Shown here: positions 23,515 through 33,439 of the stretch, one piece after another
How positions within the stretch are numbered: the stretch's first letter is position 1
Layout of the letters: the number at the start of each line of letters is the position of its first letter
Assembly: GCF_000297095.1 (NCBI RefSeq)
Contig: NZ_AEEA01000066.1
Coordinates: 1-60,227 of the forward strand
Origin: Treponema primitia ZAS-1
GTDB taxonomy: Bacteria > Spirochaetota > Spirochaetia > Treponematales > Breznakiellaceae
Length of the DNA stretch: 60,227 nucleotides
Direction: 5' to 3'
The notes under the pieces: model-generated
Told to the model about the DNA's origin: nothing
Database searches by the model: none
What the model saw: the letters and a program-made list of their open reading frames with translations, nothing else
Position numbers and translations under genes: made by a program

Positions 23515-25456
23515 CGAGACCCCGCATTCCATCCATGTCCGGTTCTTCGTACTTCGTTATTTTAACTAAACCATCTTCCAGGACAAAGGTCACCGCACGG
23601 TATTCGGTACGGACATCTTCCTTGGCATCCTTTATCATCACCCGAACCCCGGGATACACCTTGGCGGAAGCGGAAACCCGTCCCCGGGCCTGAAGGTTGT
23701 TTAATAAATCCTGGGCTGCTTCAATATCCTCGGTGTTTTTCTTTATATCCGTAATGGTTTCCACCCGTTTTTCATCCAGTTCCTGGAGATAGGCTTCTTT
23801 ATCCTCCGGCAGGGACTTACGCTGTTGTTTAATATTGATCAGGGTCTGTATATTCAGCTTAATGTCCTCAAACTGTTTTTCCAGGGCCGCCTTTTTTTCC
23901 GCAAGCTGGGAAAGTAATTCCTTTGTTTTTGGATCCACCCCCACTTCGCAGATCGTTTCCGTACCCGCCGTGGGGCTGCCCAGCACCTTGGCGTTGATCT
24001 CCTCACCGGCCCGCAGCCGGCCCCCCACAATGGTGGCCCGCTTGCCCTGGCAGATGATCCGCTTACCGGCGTCCACCCGGGAATTGATAATACCATCGGA
24101 AGCTATTACCGAATCCCCCGCTTCGATCATCGTATTTTCAATAAACCGGGCCATCAGGGACTTCCCTGCCCGGATAATTTCCTTACCCCGTCCGGTAACA
24201 CCCTGGTGGACAATGATATCACCCTCGGCGTCCAGATCCGCCTTTTCCACGGTACCGTTTACCTCGATATTACCCGCAGCCTTAACGGAAAAACCATCCA
24301 CCACGTTACCGGTAATTATCACCGTACCAAGGAAGATGATGTTTCCGGTTTTAAGGTCCACATCGCCGTCAACGGTGTATACGGGCTCCACATTGATCTT
24401 TCCGTTGACCTCCACCACCTGGCCGTTCATATCGGCGATGATGGTAACCTTGTCATCTCCCACATGGACGTTCTTTCCCAGGGGCAGGACCATGTCCTTA
24501 CCGTCCCTGGCCGGCAGGGGATTCCCCGTAACGGTCCTGCCGGGGGTTCCCTGTTCCGGGGGTATCTTCTTTGCCAGGGGTTGGGCCTCCACCACGTTCT
24601 GGATGATCTTAAGGTCCTTAAAATCGACCTTTCCGTTAGCACCTTCCCTAATATGCACCTTAGACTGGTTCGTTTCGAAGTTGTACTGTAAATAAGCATC
24701 CCGTCCGTTAGTCGGGGAGAGTCCTTCGGCGATCACCACCTTCTCTTTATAAACGGGCTTGTCCGCAAAATCCCGCAGATAGTCCGGATCAATTCCGAAA
24801 TAAACCTTGTTGTTCTTCAAAAAAGTCTGATAGGTTTCCATAGAAACATCGCAGCCCCCGGGCCCCGGGGGCGTTACATAGAGCAGGGCCTTCATATCCT
24901 GCTCCACAATCTCCACGGTCATGGTAGCGTCGTTGGAGGGCTTATGCTCAAAGTCCCCAACCCGGACATATTCATCACTGGGGTTTTTTAAGACCTCGTT
25001 TATCACCGTTTGGTCAAAATCCTTTATACCCCGCTCACCCAGGGCAACCCTCGCCTGGGCAGGGGTAGCTTTCTTTCCGCGGCCTACGGGAGAAGAAACC
25101 TTGATATACACTCCGTCATGGCGCAGCTGGACAAAGACATAGCCGTTTTTATCCTCAATCACGGGGGCAGTAAAGTCAAAACCGCTGTCAAAGGAATCTT
25201 CCTCGGAAGATTCCTCCTCCCGGGCATAATGCCGGTAGGCCTTAATCTTCCAGTCCTTTTTCCCGGCGCCCATAATGCCCGTGGAACCCCGTTCACTTAT
25301 TTCGTATTCAATCCGTCTGATAGGGAGGTTGAGCAGGGTAGCCGCCTGGGCTACCGCTTCTTCCAGGGTGGGTCCCTGGGCTTCAATGACGCTGATACCT
25401 CTGTCCTGATCCAGCTGTTCCTTCATAATATGCTGCAGCTGGACAAAATCAACCAT
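23504..25456 (-). CDS. fapA: FapA/DUF342 polymer-forming protein
   Basis: 650 residues. The N-terminal 60 residues (QGPTLEEAVAQAATLLNLPIRRIEYEI) resemble a Jag-N domain. The middle, from about residue 190, is a DUF342/FapA region with a long run of short beta repeats (GDVDLKTGNIIFLGTVII, VDGFSVKAAGNIEVNGTVE), followed by a helical coiled-coil segment near residues 490-570. FapA-like proteins lie in flagellar operons of spirochaetes and other bacteria and affect polar flagellar assembly; the exact role is not settled. It follows fliA. Confidence 0.85.
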   Translation of the reverse strand: MVDFVQLQHIMKEQLDQDRGISVIEAQGPTLEEAVAQAATLLNLPIRRIEYEISERGSTGIMGAGKKDWKIKAYRHYAREEESSEEDSFDSGFDFTAPVIEDKNGYVFVQLRHDGVYIKVSSPVGRGKKATPAQARVALGERGIKDFDQTVINEVLKNPSDEYVRVGDFEHKPSNDATMTVEIVEQDMKALLYVTPPGPGGCDVSMETYQTFLKNNKVYFGIDPDYLRDFADKPVYKEKVVIAEGLSPTNGRDAYLQYNFETNQSKVHIREGANGKVDFKDLKIIQNVVEAQPLAKKIPPEQGTPGRTVTGNPLPARDGKDMVLPLGKNVHVGDDKVTIIADMNGQVVEVNGKINVEPVYTVDGDVDLKTGNIIFLGTVIITGNVVDGFSVKAAGNIEVNGTVEKADLDAEGDIIVHQGVTGRGKEIIRAGKSLMARFIENTMIEAGDSVIASDGIINSRVDAGKRIICQGKRATIVGGRLRAGEEINAKVLGSPTAGTETICEVGVDPKTKELLSQLAEKKAALEKQFEDIKLNIQTLINIKQQRKSLPEDKEAYLQELDEKRVETITDIKKNTEDIEAAQDLLNNLQARGRVSASAKVYPGVRVMIKDAKEDVRTEYRAVTFVLEDGLVKITKYEEPDMDGMRGLDGN

Positions 25457-25494
25457 TAATATGCTCCATTACACAATCGCACAATACCTGGTAT

Positions 25495-25544
25495 CAGACG
25501 ATACCCGGTATCTCAGACGATACCCGGTATCTCAGACGATACCT
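25495..25544. repeat. 19-bp direct repeat between fliA and fapA
   Basis: Two perfect 19-bp copies (25495-25513, 25514-25532) plus a partial third copy to 25544 span the fliA stop codon. The unit contains the palindrome GATACC-G-GGTATC on the minus strand. The fliA stop lies in the upstream partial copy, so the array looks like a duplication of the gene's own 3' end. Confidence 0.9.
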
Positions 25545-26344
25545 TTGCGGATATTCGTCAGTTTTGCCCTGAGGCGCAGGATTGCCTTGGTATGCAGCTG
25601 GGATACCCGCGATTCGGTTACTTCCAAAACCTGGCCGATCTCTTTTAGGGTCAGATCCTCGTAATAGTAGAGGACCAATATCTTCTTTTCCTTATCCGGT
25701 AGTTCCTCAATGGCCTCCACAATTACCCGGCGTATCTCATCTTTTTCCACAATAACATCCGGGTTGAGGCTTGAGGGAGATTCGATGCTGTCCCCAATGG
25801 AAACCTTGTCATTTTCATCGCCGGAGAACCACACATCGTTCAGGGAAAGCATGGTGGTACCGGAAATTTTCATCATGGTTTTAATGAATTCATTTTCGTC
25901 CAGACCCATGGAATTGGCTATTTCCTGGTCCGTGGCGGTTCTTCCCAGTTGGGCTTCCAGGGAACCGATGGCTTCCTCTACTTCCCGGGTTTTCTGGCGA
26001 ACAGACCGGGGAACCCAGTCTATTGAACGGAGCTCATCAAATATGGCGCCCCGGATGCGGGTTACCGCATAGGTCTTAAACTTTACATTTTTTTCAGGAT
26101 CAAATTTGTCGATAGCATCCAGAAGGCCGAAGACACCGAACCCTACGAGATCATCAAATTCAACATTATGGGGCATACCGACAGCAACTTTACCGGCAAC
26201 ATACTTTACCAGCGGGGCGTATTGCTTAATGAACATTTCGCGGATCTTCGGATCCCTCTTTTGGCGGTATTCCAGCCAAAACGCCTCTTCCGCCTTTTCT
26301 TCCAAGGCATAATCGGTAGGATTATTCCCAAGAACCTTCCCCAT
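25532..26344 (-). CDS. fliA: RNA polymerase sigma factor for flagellar genes (FliA/WhiG)
   Basis: 270 residues. Region 2 is visible (FDDLVGFGVFGLLDAIDKFDP, then FKTYAVTRIRGAIFDELRSIDWVPRSVR) and region 4 ends with a helix-turn-helix LTLKEIGQVLEVTESRVSQLHTKAILRLR. This sigma-28 type factor directs late flagellar and chemotaxis transcription. The position after flhF, flhG and an unknown membrane gene is the usual spirochaete order. The motility operon promoter found at 42776-42805 is sigma-70-like, so FliA is probably made early and acts on genes elsewhere. Confidence 0.95.
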   Translation of the reverse strand: MGKVLGNNPTDYALEEKAEEAFWLEYRQKRDPKIREMFIKQYAPLVKYVAGKVAVGMPHNVEFDDLVGFGVFGLLDAIDKFDPEKNVKFKTYAVTRIRGAIFDELRSIDWVPRSVRQKTREVEEAIGSLEAQLGRTATDQEIANSMGLDENEFIKTMMKISGTTMLSLNDVWFSGDENDKVSIGDSIESPSSLNPDVIVEKDEIRRVIVEAIEELPDKEKKILVLYYYEDLTLKEIGQVLEVTESRVSQLHTKAILRLRAKLTNIRKGIV

Positions 26345-26347
26345 GGC

Positions 26348-27058
26348 TTATCCCTTATCTTCCCGTTTTAAAATTGTCTGGATGGCGGAAGCCATCTCAT
26401 GAACATTAAAATCATCACTAAGCCCCGCCTTTTCCGCAGAGGTCTTGCCCGAACTGTCGAAAAGCCCTCCACCGGAAGAGGCCGCTCCACCGGAAGAGCC
26501 GGATTCCCCGCTCCCGCCGCCGGCCGAACCGGAAACGAACGCCCCGGACATAGAATCAAGATCCGGCAATACATCCACCGAATCAAGCTCCTCAGCGGTG
26601 AAATCCAAACCCGTAGGCAAGGCCGGCTGTAAAGGGCCCGGAGCTCCTTCCAAGCTCCCCTCCCCAGTATATCCATCTTCGCTATTCTGGTCCAGGGTGT
26701 TTCCCGATAAAGAATCTTTATTTTCATCCGAATCGCCGGGATTTTCCAATATTTCGCCCATTCCGTCCCCGAATCCCCCTGCTTCCAGGGAGATATCCGA
26801 GTTCTGATCCCCATCATCCCCGATAGAAATATCCACCTGTGAGCCAAGGCCGCCTTCCTCCCCGGGATTATCCAAGAGTTCCGGCAGGTACATGGTTATC
26901 GCCCCATAGCCTGCGGACGCCAGGGCAAAAAAGATTGCGGCAAAAACAAAGGCCCGGACCAAAAGCAAGGGAAAACCAGCCCCAGTGATAATACCGAGCA
27001 GAAAGGAGAGGATAAAACCGATACCGGCGGCTATACCGCTTACCTTCGGATTAAACAT
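26348..27058 (-). CDS. Membrane protein of unknown function between flhG and fliA
   Basis: 236 residues. Two hydrophobic segments (about residues 9-30 and 33-58), then a long acidic low-complexity region rich in Gly, Ser, Asp and Glu, and a short conserved-looking C-terminal helix (NVHEMASAIQTILKRED). Spirochaete motility operons carry a protein of unknown function at this position, and the arrangement of membrane anchor plus acidic tail fits. It starts 15 bases after flhG and ends 3 bases before fliA. Confidence 0.75.
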   Translation of the reverse strand: MFNPKVSGIAAGIGFILSFLLGIITGAGFPLLLVRAFVFAAIFFALASAGYGAITMYLPELLDNPGEEGGLGSQVDISIGDDGDQNSDISLEAGGFGDGMGEILENPGDSDENKDSLSGNTLDQNSEDGYTGEGSLEGAPGPLQPALPTGLDFTAEELDSVDVLPDLDSMSGAFVSGSAGGGSGESGSSGGAASSGGGLFDSSGKTSAEKAGLSDDFNVHEMASAIQTILKREDKG

Positions 27059-27073
27059 CCAGGATTCGCCCCC

Positions 27074-27961
27074 CTATTCCCGATCAAAGAACCGTTTCAT
27101 CATCGTAGAAAAACCGGCGCTTTCTTTAATATCACTCTTCTCCATGCGCCCCACGATATGCTGGATACAAATGGAAGCCCTGCTCCTGGGCTCGGTCACC
27201 ATAAAGGGCCTTTGCCGCAGTACCGCATGGGATACCGCAATATCGTCGTAGATAAAGCCCAGGTAATCCACCTTGAGGTTGAGGAACTGCCCGGCGATAT
27301 TGGTCATCCGGTCCGCCACCTTCTTCGCCTCCGCCACGGAATGAACCCGGTTTACCACCAGTTTAAGCCCCATGTTGAGACTGTCAATCTCTGTGGCGAT
27401 GATCTTGATAATACCGTAGGCGTCGGTAATAGCCGTAGGCTCCGGGGTGGTGATGATCACCGCGTCATCCGCAGCGGCGATGAAGTCTAACACATTGCTG
27501 GAAACACCGGCGGCGGTATCAATGATGATGATGTCCGCACTGGACAGGGTGTCCAGTTCATCGATAAAATTCATCCGCTCATCCTCGGTGAGGTTGGCGA
27601 TCTTGGAAAAGCCCGAAGCGCCGGCAACGATGGAAATGCCGTACTCGGTTTCTACCATAATTTCCTTCATGGTTTTCTGCTTGCGGATCACATGGTAGAG
27701 GTTCCATTTGGGGATCATGTTGAGCATCACGTTTACGTTGGCCAGCCCCAGGTCGGCGTCCATGACAACCACCTTTTTCCCCAGCCGGGCATAGGCCAGG
27801 GCCATATTTACCGAAACATTGGTCTTCCCCACCCCGCCTTTGCCGCTGGTAATGGTGATAACCCGGGCGCGTTTCCGCTCCTTTGAGTCCTGGGAACCCT
27901 GTTCTCCGGACCCCTTCTTTTGCCGCATTATTTCCCGCAATTTTTCAGCCTGATCTTCCAT
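27074..27961 (-). CDS. flhG: Flagellar number regulator FlhG (MinD-like ATPase)
   Basis: 295 residues. Deviant Walker A of the MinD/ParA type (SGKGGVGKTNVSVNMA, about residue 40), Walker A' VVVMDADLGLANVNVML, and Walker B IIIIDTAAG. The N-terminal MEDQAEKLREIMRQ resembles the FlhF-activating helix of FlhG proteins. With FlhF it sets the number and polar position of flagella, here the periplasmic filaments at the cell ends. Its ATG overlaps the flhF stop by one base. Confidence 0.93.
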   Translation of the reverse strand: MEDQAEKLREIMRQKKGSGEQGSQDSKERKRARVITITSGKGGVGKTNVSVNMALAYARLGKKVVVMDADLGLANVNVMLNMIPKWNLYHVIRKQKTMKEIMVETEYGISIVAGASGFSKIANLTEDERMNFIDELDTLSSADIIIIDTAAGVSSNVLDFIAAADDAVIITTPEPTAITDAYGIIKIIATEIDSLNMGLKLVVNRVHSVAEAKKVADRMTNIAGQFLNLKVDYLGFIYDDIAVSHAVLRQRPFMVTEPRSRASICIQHIVGRMEKSDIKESAGFSTMMKRFFDRE

Positions 27962-29277
27962 TACTTTTCTCCGGAGGGGGGAAATTTCTGTTCGATTTTA
28001 TCCCGGTCGATCCGGAACCCCTCAAGGTTGATTAAAAACCGGACCACACTGGCCCGATGTATATGCTTGTCGACCGGCTGGCCATCGGTGATATAGGCCG
28101 CCTCTTTCCCGTCCGCAAACAGGGCGCTGATCACATTCCCCACACGGACGGTTTCATCCAGCTTGGTGATCACCACCGATTGGTAGTTGAATGGGGCAAA
28201 TTGCCGGAGTATCTCCCGGATATCGCTGTACTTGGTGCTGGCAGCCATGGCCAGGTGTACCTCCGCGGCGGGTCCGCAGACCTCCAGGAACTGCTTCATC
28301 TCCGCGAGTTTTACCGCATCCCGGGGGCTCTTGCCGATGGTATCAACCAGTATCAGGTCGGCGTCATCCTGGTAGAAGGCGATGGTCTTCCGGAGTTCAT
28401 CGTTGGTATTCACGTAGGATACGGGGATCTCCATGATCTGTCCGTACTTTTCAAGCTGCTCCTTGGCGGCGATACGGTATCCGTCGATGGTGATCATCAC
28501 CACCCGGAGGGGCGCCCGTCCCCAGCCGTCCACCCCATAGGCGGCGGCCAGTTTGGCGATGGTGGTGGTCTTTCCAACCCCGGTGGGGCCCACCAGTACC
28601 AGTATCCGGGGTCCCCGGCGCGGGAGTGAGGGCCGGTCGTTGGAACTATCGGTATGTATCCTGACGGTTTCCCCTATCCATTCAACTACCCTGTCCTGGA
28701 CTGCGTCATAGTCTTCCAGCGCATCCAGGGAAAATTCCTTCCGCACCCGGTCCAACATGGTCTTGGTATAGGCGGGGGAAAAATCGTTCTGGTAGAAAAC
28801 TTCCTCCAAGCGGTCCAGGGTGGGATGCTCCTCCTGGGGTCCTCTCAGGGTGTGGACATTGGCGTCGATCTTTTCCGTAAGGGTCTTAACCTCGTTGAGC
28901 AGTTTCTGCAGGGTAGGATCGGACGGTTTCGCAGAAGCCGCCGCAGTGGCGAGCAGTTTTTTCTTCTCTTCCTCAAAATCCAGGGGTTGATTGGGTAAAC
29001 CAACCTGGCTAGTCTGGCTAGGCAGATTTTGTTGAACCGCCATTTGAGAAGACTGCCGAACTGAGTTTACGCCGTAAGCGCCGGCGGCATAGCGGAGATC
29101 CGAGGAAATATAGCCCGTAACTTCCACTCCGTCCCGGGCAAAGAGGCCGCCAAAAATTCCCCCTATCCGGATAGTCCGGTAGTTCATCACCTTGGCCCTT
29201 TCCCCGTATTTCAAACGTACCTTTTGCAAACAGTCAGCGTAGGTTGAGCCCTGTTCTATAAATTGTTCCACAGACAC
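27961..29277 (-). CDS. flhF: Signal-recognition-type GTPase FlhF
   Basis: 438 residues. An N-terminal flexible domain precedes the NG GTPase core: G1 VGPTGVGKTTTIAKLA (about residue 230), TIDGYRIAAKEQL, G3 LVDTIGKSPRD and G4 ITKLDET. G3 reads DTIG rather than the usual DTAG. FlhF marks the cell pole for flagellar basal-body assembly and is antagonised by FlhG, the next gene. The gene follows flhA in the typical spirochaete order. Confidence 0.94.
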   Translation of the reverse strand: MSVEQFIEQGSTYADCLQKVRLKYGERAKVMNYRTIRIGGIFGGLFARDGVEVTGYISSDLRYAAGAYGVNSVRQSSQMAVQQNLPSQTSQVGLPNQPLDFEEEKKKLLATAAASAKPSDPTLQKLLNEVKTLTEKIDANVHTLRGPQEEHPTLDRLEEVFYQNDFSPAYTKTMLDRVRKEFSLDALEDYDAVQDRVVEWIGETVRIHTDSSNDRPSLPRRGPRILVLVGPTGVGKTTTIAKLAAAYGVDGWGRAPLRVVMITIDGYRIAAKEQLEKYGQIMEIPVSYVNTNDELRKTIAFYQDDADLILVDTIGKSPRDAVKLAEMKQFLEVCGPAAEVHLAMAASTKYSDIREILRQFAPFNYQSVVITKLDETVRVGNVISALFADGKEAAYITDGQPVDKHIHRASVVRFLINLEGFRIDRDKIEQKFPPSGEK

Positions 29278-29291
29278 TTATGCTTTCCTCC

Positions 29292-31406
29292 TTAAACCTT
29301 CACCTTTTCTTCACTTTCCACGCTGATTTCTCCAACCGCTTCCACGGTAACATCGGCCACCACCTCGGGTACCGAAAGTACCACCAGATCCGGCAGCTCC
29401 CGTTCTGTGGAGGACTTAACCAGATACCGGGCCGCCTCAGAACAGAGGATAATGGGGTACCAGCCCTGGTCCTGTACCGCAGCCACCGACCGGGAAAGGG
29501 CCTTTATCCAGCTAATCCTGGTGGAGGGGTCCATGGCGGACATGATACCCGAGGCGGTTTCCACGGAACTATCCAGGATCTTCTGCTCCAGGCTCTGGCT
29601 TATGGTAAGCACCCGAAGCACCCGGTCATCGGTGGCGTACTGCAAACATATCTGCCGGCTTAGGGCCTGCCGGGCCTTTTCGTTGAGGAACTGCATATTT
29701 TTGGCTGCCTTGGCCGCCTGGCCGTAATCCGCCAGGGCCTCCAGAATGGCCACCATATTGCGGATGGAAACCTGTTCCCGGAGCAATGCCTGCAGTACCT
29801 TCTGAATTTCCCCAAGGCTGAGTACCTTCTGGGTCTCTTCCACCACCGCGGGGTAGTCTTTCTTAAGGGTGTCCAGAATCTCCTGGGTATCCTGACGGCC
29901 CAGGATCTCCGCGGCATGGCGCTTGATGATGTCCGTTAAATGGGTGGCGATAATCGAGGGAGGATCCACCACGGTATAACCCGCCCGTTCCGCCTCATCC
30001 CGTTTATCCTCGTTTACCCAGAGGGCCGGAAGACCGAAGGTGGGGTCCCGGGTTTTTTCACCGGGCAGCTCGTCCTTCACCCCCCCGGGATTGATGCAGA
30101 GGTAGTACCCCATGCGTATCTTGCCCCGGCCCACGTCCACACCCTGGATCTTAAAACAGTACTCCGAAGGTTCCAGCCGTATATTGTCGATGATCCGTAT
30201 CCGGGGAATAACCAGCCCCAGGTCCAGCCCGGATTCCCGGCGGATCCGGTGGACCCGTTCCAGGAGCTCCGCCCCCTTCTCCCGGTCTACCAGGGGAATG
30301 AGTCCGTAGCCAAGTTCCAGGGACAGGGGGTCCAGGGGCACTATGGGGGACATATCTTCGGTCTCAGGCTTGGACTTCTTGGCCTCCGCGGTTTTTGCCG
30401 CCGCAGTATCCCGCTTAGTCTTCCGTCGGCCCAGGCGTACCGCTAATACCACCAGGAGGGCGGCCATGGGAATGAGCACGTACCAGGGGAAGCCCGGCAG
30501 CAGGGCAAAACCCCCAAGGACGCCTGCGCCTATCCAGTAGATCCGGGCGTCCCGGGAGAACTGTTCCGAAACATCCTCCCCAAAGGTGCCGTTGGAAACC
30601 GACCGGGTAACAATGATACCCGTGGCGGTGGAAATGAGCAGGGCGGGAAACTGGGATAACAGACCATCCCCGATGGAGAAGGCGATATAGGTGCTGATGG
30701 CCACGCTAATGGGTTCGCCGTGGATCAGGGCGCCGATGACGATGCCCCCAATGACATTCACCACCGTGATGAGTATGCCCACCTTAACGTTTCCGGAGAT
30801 AAACTTACTGGAACCGTCCATGGCGCCGTAGAAGTCAACCTCCCGCTGGAGATCGTTCTTCCGGGCTATGGCCTCTTCCTCGGTGATAGCCTGGGAGTTG
30901 TACTCCGCTTCAATAGCCATCTGTTTCCCCGGCAGAGCGTCCAGGGCAAACCGGGCGGCCACTTCCGCGATACGGGTGGCGCCCTTGGTGATAACCACCG
31001 CCTGCACCGCGATGATGATAATAAAGATAACAAAGCCTACCACCAGACCTTCGGTACCGCCGGAGCCAACCACGAAGGACGAGAAGGCCCGGACCATGCG
31101 GCCGTTGAAAGCGGTACCCTGGGTCAGGATGAGCCGGGTGGAGGAGACGTTCAAAGCCAGGCTGAACACGGTTGACACCAACAGTATCGTTGGGAAGATG
31201 CTGAAGTCCGTGGCCTTCCGGGTATAGAGGACGATAAGGAGGATCAGCAGGGCCAGAACCAGGTTCATGGCCATCAGGGCGTCCAGAAGTATCGTGGGCA
31301 GGGGGATGATCAGCATCATTACCACCGCCACAACCGCCACCGCCATGACGAGTTCCGTGCTGTTCCCAAAAAAGGTTTTCCGCGCCGCGCCGCTTTGGTC
31401 AGACAT
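29292..31406 (-). CDS. flhA: Flagellar export gate protein FlhA
   Basis: 704 residues, normal for FlhA. The N-terminal half has about eight membrane segments and the conserved cytoplasmic loop (GAMDGSSKFISGNVKVG). The C-terminal half forms the cytoplasmic ring that docks export chaperones (PRIRIIDNIRLEPSEYCFKIQGVDVGRG). It forms the nonameric export gate energised by proton motive force. It lies 13 bases after flhB. No interruption is seen. Confidence 0.96.
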   Translation of the reverse strand: MSDQSGAARKTFFGNSTELVMAVAVVAVVMMLIIPLPTILLDALMAMNLVLALLILLIVLYTRKATDFSIFPTILLVSTVFSLALNVSSTRLILTQGTAFNGRMVRAFSSFVVGSGGTEGLVVGFVIFIIIIAVQAVVITKGATRIAEVAARFALDALPGKQMAIEAEYNSQAITEEEAIARKNDLQREVDFYGAMDGSSKFISGNVKVGILITVVNVIGGIVIGALIHGEPISVAISTYIAFSIGDGLLSQFPALLISTATGIIVTRSVSNGTFGEDVSEQFSRDARIYWIGAGVLGGFALLPGFPWYVLIPMAALLVVLAVRLGRRKTKRDTAAAKTAEAKKSKPETEDMSPIVPLDPLSLELGYGLIPLVDREKGAELLERVHRIRRESGLDLGLVIPRIRIIDNIRLEPSEYCFKIQGVDVGRGKIRMGYYLCINPGGVKDELPGEKTRDPTFGLPALWVNEDKRDEAERAGYTVVDPPSIIATHLTDIIKRHAAEILGRQDTQEILDTLKKDYPAVVEETQKVLSLGEIQKVLQALLREQVSIRNMVAILEALADYGQAAKAAKNMQFLNEKARQALSRQICLQYATDDRVLRVLTISQSLEQKILDSSVETASGIMSAMDPSTRISWIKALSRSVAAVQDQGWYPIILCSEAARYLVKSSTERELPDLVVLSVPEVVADVTVEAVGEISVESEEKVKV

Positions 31407-31419
31407 TAAAATCTACTCC

Positions 31420-32583
31420 TTATGCCCCAAGGCCGGCGTTTCTGCGCCGGTCTTCGTTCAGCCGGTACACGTGGGCTAATACATCCGCCACGGCCCGGTA
31501 ATAGGTTTCCGGTATGATTTCCCCCACCTCGGCCTCCGCGTAGAGCGCCCGGGCCAGGGGTTTGTTTTCCACCACCGGTACATCGTTGTCCTCAGCTATG
31601 CGGCGGATCCGCAGGGCCAGTTCGTCCTCCCCCTTGGCGCTCACCATGGGGCCGTCCATTCCCGGCTTATACTCCAGGGCCACCGCAAAGTGGGTCGGGT
31701 TGGCGATAACCACATCCGCCTGGGGAACCGTAATGGCAATATTCCGGTTCATCAGTTCACGCATTCTTTGCCGCAGCCGGGACTTGATCATCGGGTCCCC
31801 TTCGTACATCTTCCGTTCTTCCTTCACTTCCTGCTTGGACATCTTCAGGGATTCCCGGTACTGCCAGCGCTGGAAGAGCATATCCGGTATGGAAAGGAGG
31901 AGCAGCAGTAACGCTGAAATGATAAGCATCCTGATGGCCAGGGACGACACGGTGGTCACCCCTAACCAGAGCCTGGCGGTTTGGAGGTTCGCCAGTTGTT
32001 TGATCTCCGAACGGATCAGAAAAAAGGCCACCGCGCCGATGATAGCCATCTTAACGATGGACTTGGCGATATTAAAAAGCCCCTCCATAGAGAAGAGGGT
32101 CTTCTGAAAGTAACGGCCCAGCCGGGGCACTACCTTGGAAAAGTCCGGGGTCAGGGGCTTGGTGGTAAAGAGAAAACCGGTCTGCACCACATTGGAAAAA
32201 ATCGCCGCCCCCATGGCCACCAACACAATGGGCAGGGCCAGCCGGGTCAGGTAGTTAAAAAAGGCTACCGCCACCACCCGGTCCTTTATGGGGTCCAGTT
32301 CGGAGGCCCGGAGAAAGTAAAAACGCAGCATTTCTACGCAGGTCCTGAGCATGGAGGGGGCCAGGAAAAAAATAGTAAGCGCCGGCAGGAGCAGGCCCAG
32401 TGCGCCGACAAGCTCCTGGCTCTTGGCGACCCGCCCCTCCTCCCGGGCTTTCTGTATCTTATATTCGGTGGGTTCCTCGGTACGCCCCTCATCCTCTGCG
32501 GCAAACCACTGTAAGTCGATGACCAGTAGATCCTCCGGTCGATTGAGGGCTGCTTCCAATGCATCGTCAAAGTGCTTTCTCAT
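31420..32583 (-). CDS. flhB: Flagellar export switch protein FlhB
   Basis: 387 residues. An N-terminal extension of about 30 residues (MRKHFDDALEAALNRPEDLL) precedes the family start EEPTEYKIQKAREEGRVAKS. Four membrane segments follow, then the autocleavage motif NPTH in ADVVIANPTHFAVALEY near residue 295. Cleavage there switches export from hook to filament substrates, acting with FliK, which is frameshifted in this window. The start overlaps the fliR stop by four bases. Confidence 0.95.
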   Translation of the reverse strand: MRKHFDDALEAALNRPEDLLVIDLQWFAAEDEGRTEEPTEYKIQKAREEGRVAKSQELVGALGLLLPALTIFFLAPSMLRTCVEMLRFYFLRASELDPIKDRVVAVAFFNYLTRLALPIVLVAMGAAIFSNVVQTGFLFTTKPLTPDFSKVVPRLGRYFQKTLFSMEGLFNIAKSIVKMAIIGAVAFFLIRSEIKQLANLQTARLWLGVTTVSSLAIRMLIISALLLLLLSIPDMLFQRWQYRESLKMSKQEVKEERKMYEGDPMIKSRLRQRMRELMNRNIAITVPQADVVIANPTHFAVALEYKPGMDGPMVSAKGEDELALRIRRIAEDNDVPVVENKPLARALYAEAEVGEIIPETYYRAVADVLAHVYRLNEDRRRNAGLGA

Positions 32584-33410
32584 AGGCCCCCTCCAAGCGG
32601 TTCGCCGAGCTGGGTCCCAATCCGTATGTAGAGGGACTCGATGTTTTGGAAACCCATGTCCACTACCCGGGCAAAGGCTTCGGTCATGAAGGGCATGGTG
32701 GCCATGATAAGTACGAAGGCCACGGTGATTGATATGGGGAAACCTTCGGTAAGGATATTGATCTGCGGGGCCGCTTTGGAGATAAGCCCCGTGGACAGTG
32801 AGGTAAGGAAGAGGGTCCCCAGTATGGGCATACTGATCACAATGGCGTCCATAAACACCTTGGTAAGCCCGGTCAGGAGGGTTTCTACCACCGCTTCACG
32901 GCCCATAACCAGAGAATAGGCGCTGATCGACTGGATGGAACGCCAAAACCCGCCCAGGAACAGTTCGGAAAAGCCGCCTATGGAAAGAAATACCAGCATG
33001 GCCACCAGGTTCAGGTACTGGCCCATCAGGGGGTTTTCAATCTGCGATAGGGGGTCGAAGGTTTCAGAGGCGCCGAACCCCATCTGGAGGGAAAAGAACT
33101 GGCCCGCCGTGGAGAAGGCGGAGAAGATCAGGGTAAGGTAGAACCCGATGATGATCCCCACGATGGCCTCCCCAATAAGGAGAAACACAAAGTACAGACC
33201 GAAGGGCGCAAGATTCCAGCCCGCGGCAAGGGCGGTGGGAAAGGCGGTAAAGGCGGCAAATCCCGCCAGGGCGATCTTGGCAATCTGGGGTATGCCGTCC
33301 GAAGACAGCAGCGGTGCAGTTTCGATCATCGCCAGAGCCCGGACGGCAATCAGGAGAAACGCCGGCGCGCCGGCTAAAATTTCGTTAAGGAACTGCGCCT
33401 CAATCACCAA
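32580..33410 (-). CDS. fliR: Flagellar export channel protein FliR
   Basis: 276 residues with several membrane segments, including FLLIAVRALAMIETAPLLS near the start and FLLIGEAIVGIIIGFYLTLIF near residue 80. FliR forms the export core with FliP and FliQ. It follows fliQ after 29 bases and overlaps flhB by four. Length is normal and there is no sign of fusion to FlhB. Confidence 0.94.
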   Translation of the reverse strand: MVIEAQFLNEILAGAPAFLLIAVRALAMIETAPLLSSDGIPQIAKIALAGFAAFTAFPTALAAGWNLAPFGLYFVFLLIGEAIVGIIIGFYLTLIFSAFSTAGQFFSLQMGFGASETFDPLSQIENPLMGQYLNLVAMLVFLSIGGFSELFLGGFWRSIQSISAYSLVMGREAVVETLLTGLTKVFMDAIVISMPILGTLFLTSLSTGLISKAAPQINILTEGFPISITVAFVLIMATMPFMTEAFARVVDMGFQNIESLYIRIGTQLGEPLGGGL

Positions 33411-33439
33411 TCAACCCCTTGTCTAAACATGTATGCGCA

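Noticed and set aside
23835..24695. Long plus-strand ORF of 286 codons opposite fapA
   Set aside because: It is the antisense shadow of a high-GC coding region; the Ser/Pro-rich composition is typical of such shadows, and fapA is clearly real.
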